A DNA stretch of 64,000 nt, from assembly GCF_038443385.1 (NCBI RefSeq), contig NZ_CP151726.1:2666001-2730000 (forward strand). Reading direction: 5' to 3'. The notes beneath the pieces were generated by a model. That model did not search any database, had not been told where the DNA came from, and worked only from the letters and a program-made list of their open reading frames with translations. A program made the translations under genes and the position numbers. The stretch comes from Stieleria varia. Its GTDB lineage: Bacteria > Planctomycetota > Planctomycetia > Pirellulales > Pirellulaceae. Positions 63,835 to 64,000 of the stretch are shown piece after piece; the first letter of the stretch is position 1; each line of letters opens with the position of its first letter.

Positions 63835-64000
63835 GTTGAATTGCAAGGGTTGTCTTTTCCGCAGTTCACCGATTCAGGCGTATGCGTCCATTAAGCAATT
63901 CGGCTGCCGGGAGGAAACCCCAAAACCGGTCAGGCAAGCTGTGTCGAGCGTAGCGACGCCCTGCGGGTTGTCGGCCGCTGGATGCCGACAACAAAATAAA
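63835..64000. other. Upstream flank of cpaC with a short hairpin
   Basis: GTTGTCGGC (63967-63975) and GCCGACAAC (63984-63992) form a perfect 9-bp stem around an 8-base loop. It could be a terminator of the next gene or a REP. No gene visible. Confidence 0.5.

Overview
The window looks like a chromosomal segment of a planctomycete of the Pirellulaceae (Rhodopirellula-like). This is inferred from three things: the MoxR/DUF58/BatA-type operon carrying planctomycete-style low-complexity proteins, the dense load of short palindromic repeats, and a Tad pilus cluster with planctomycete-style long Flp pilins. No rRNA, tRNA or CRISPR array was recognised.

Layout. (1) 1-13734: start of an oxidoreductase gene (partial), a repeat-filled gap with a 131-bp MITE, then a seven-gene minus-strand operon running from a MoxR ATPase through DUF58, BatA-type, VWA and DUF4175-like membrane proteins to two low-complexity secreted proteins. 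(2) 13735-24217: a TOPRIM-only GyrB-like protein, a DUF1289 protein, an autotransporter-like protein divergent from a PQQ-type beta-propeller protein, and divergent opgG and opgH (periplasmic glucan synthesis), with opgH translationally coupled to a small unknown gene. (3) 24218-48990: a mobile-element island. It holds a REP-associated tyrosine transposase, five IS91-family copies that share a right end, and ISAs1-, ISKra4- and IS4-type elements. It also holds an Rpn nuclease, two copies of a tyrosine recombinase (one with a primase-helicase gene) and three RHS C-terminal tip modules. (4) 49223-63834: a coiled-coil lipoprotein, then a minus-strand Tad (Flp) pilus cluster: secretin cpaC, lipoproteins, three Flp-type pilins, two unknown genes, prepilin peptidase tadV, cpaB, tadA, tadB and tadC.

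The most unusual part is the RHS island. A 5'-truncated RHS core gene with its own tip (46941-48698) is accompanied by two displaced tips in the same orientation. In both, the tip begins exactly at the nucleotides of the conserved RHS core motif SRDP, and the sequence before that point is replaced by the same roughly 1.15-kb module: a tyrosine recombinase gene plus a long hairpin. Each tip is followed within a few bases by a gene for a small exported protein. Both displaced tips are broken by insertion sequences whose target duplications can be read, and removing the IS restores each reading frame. A second unusual point is that every IS91-family right end in the window abuts GAAC or CAAG, and the transposase is followed by a conserved, start-stop-overlapping small ORF.

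Functions are assigned by recognisable motifs only. No database search was possible, so family names are from memory of conserved motifs.
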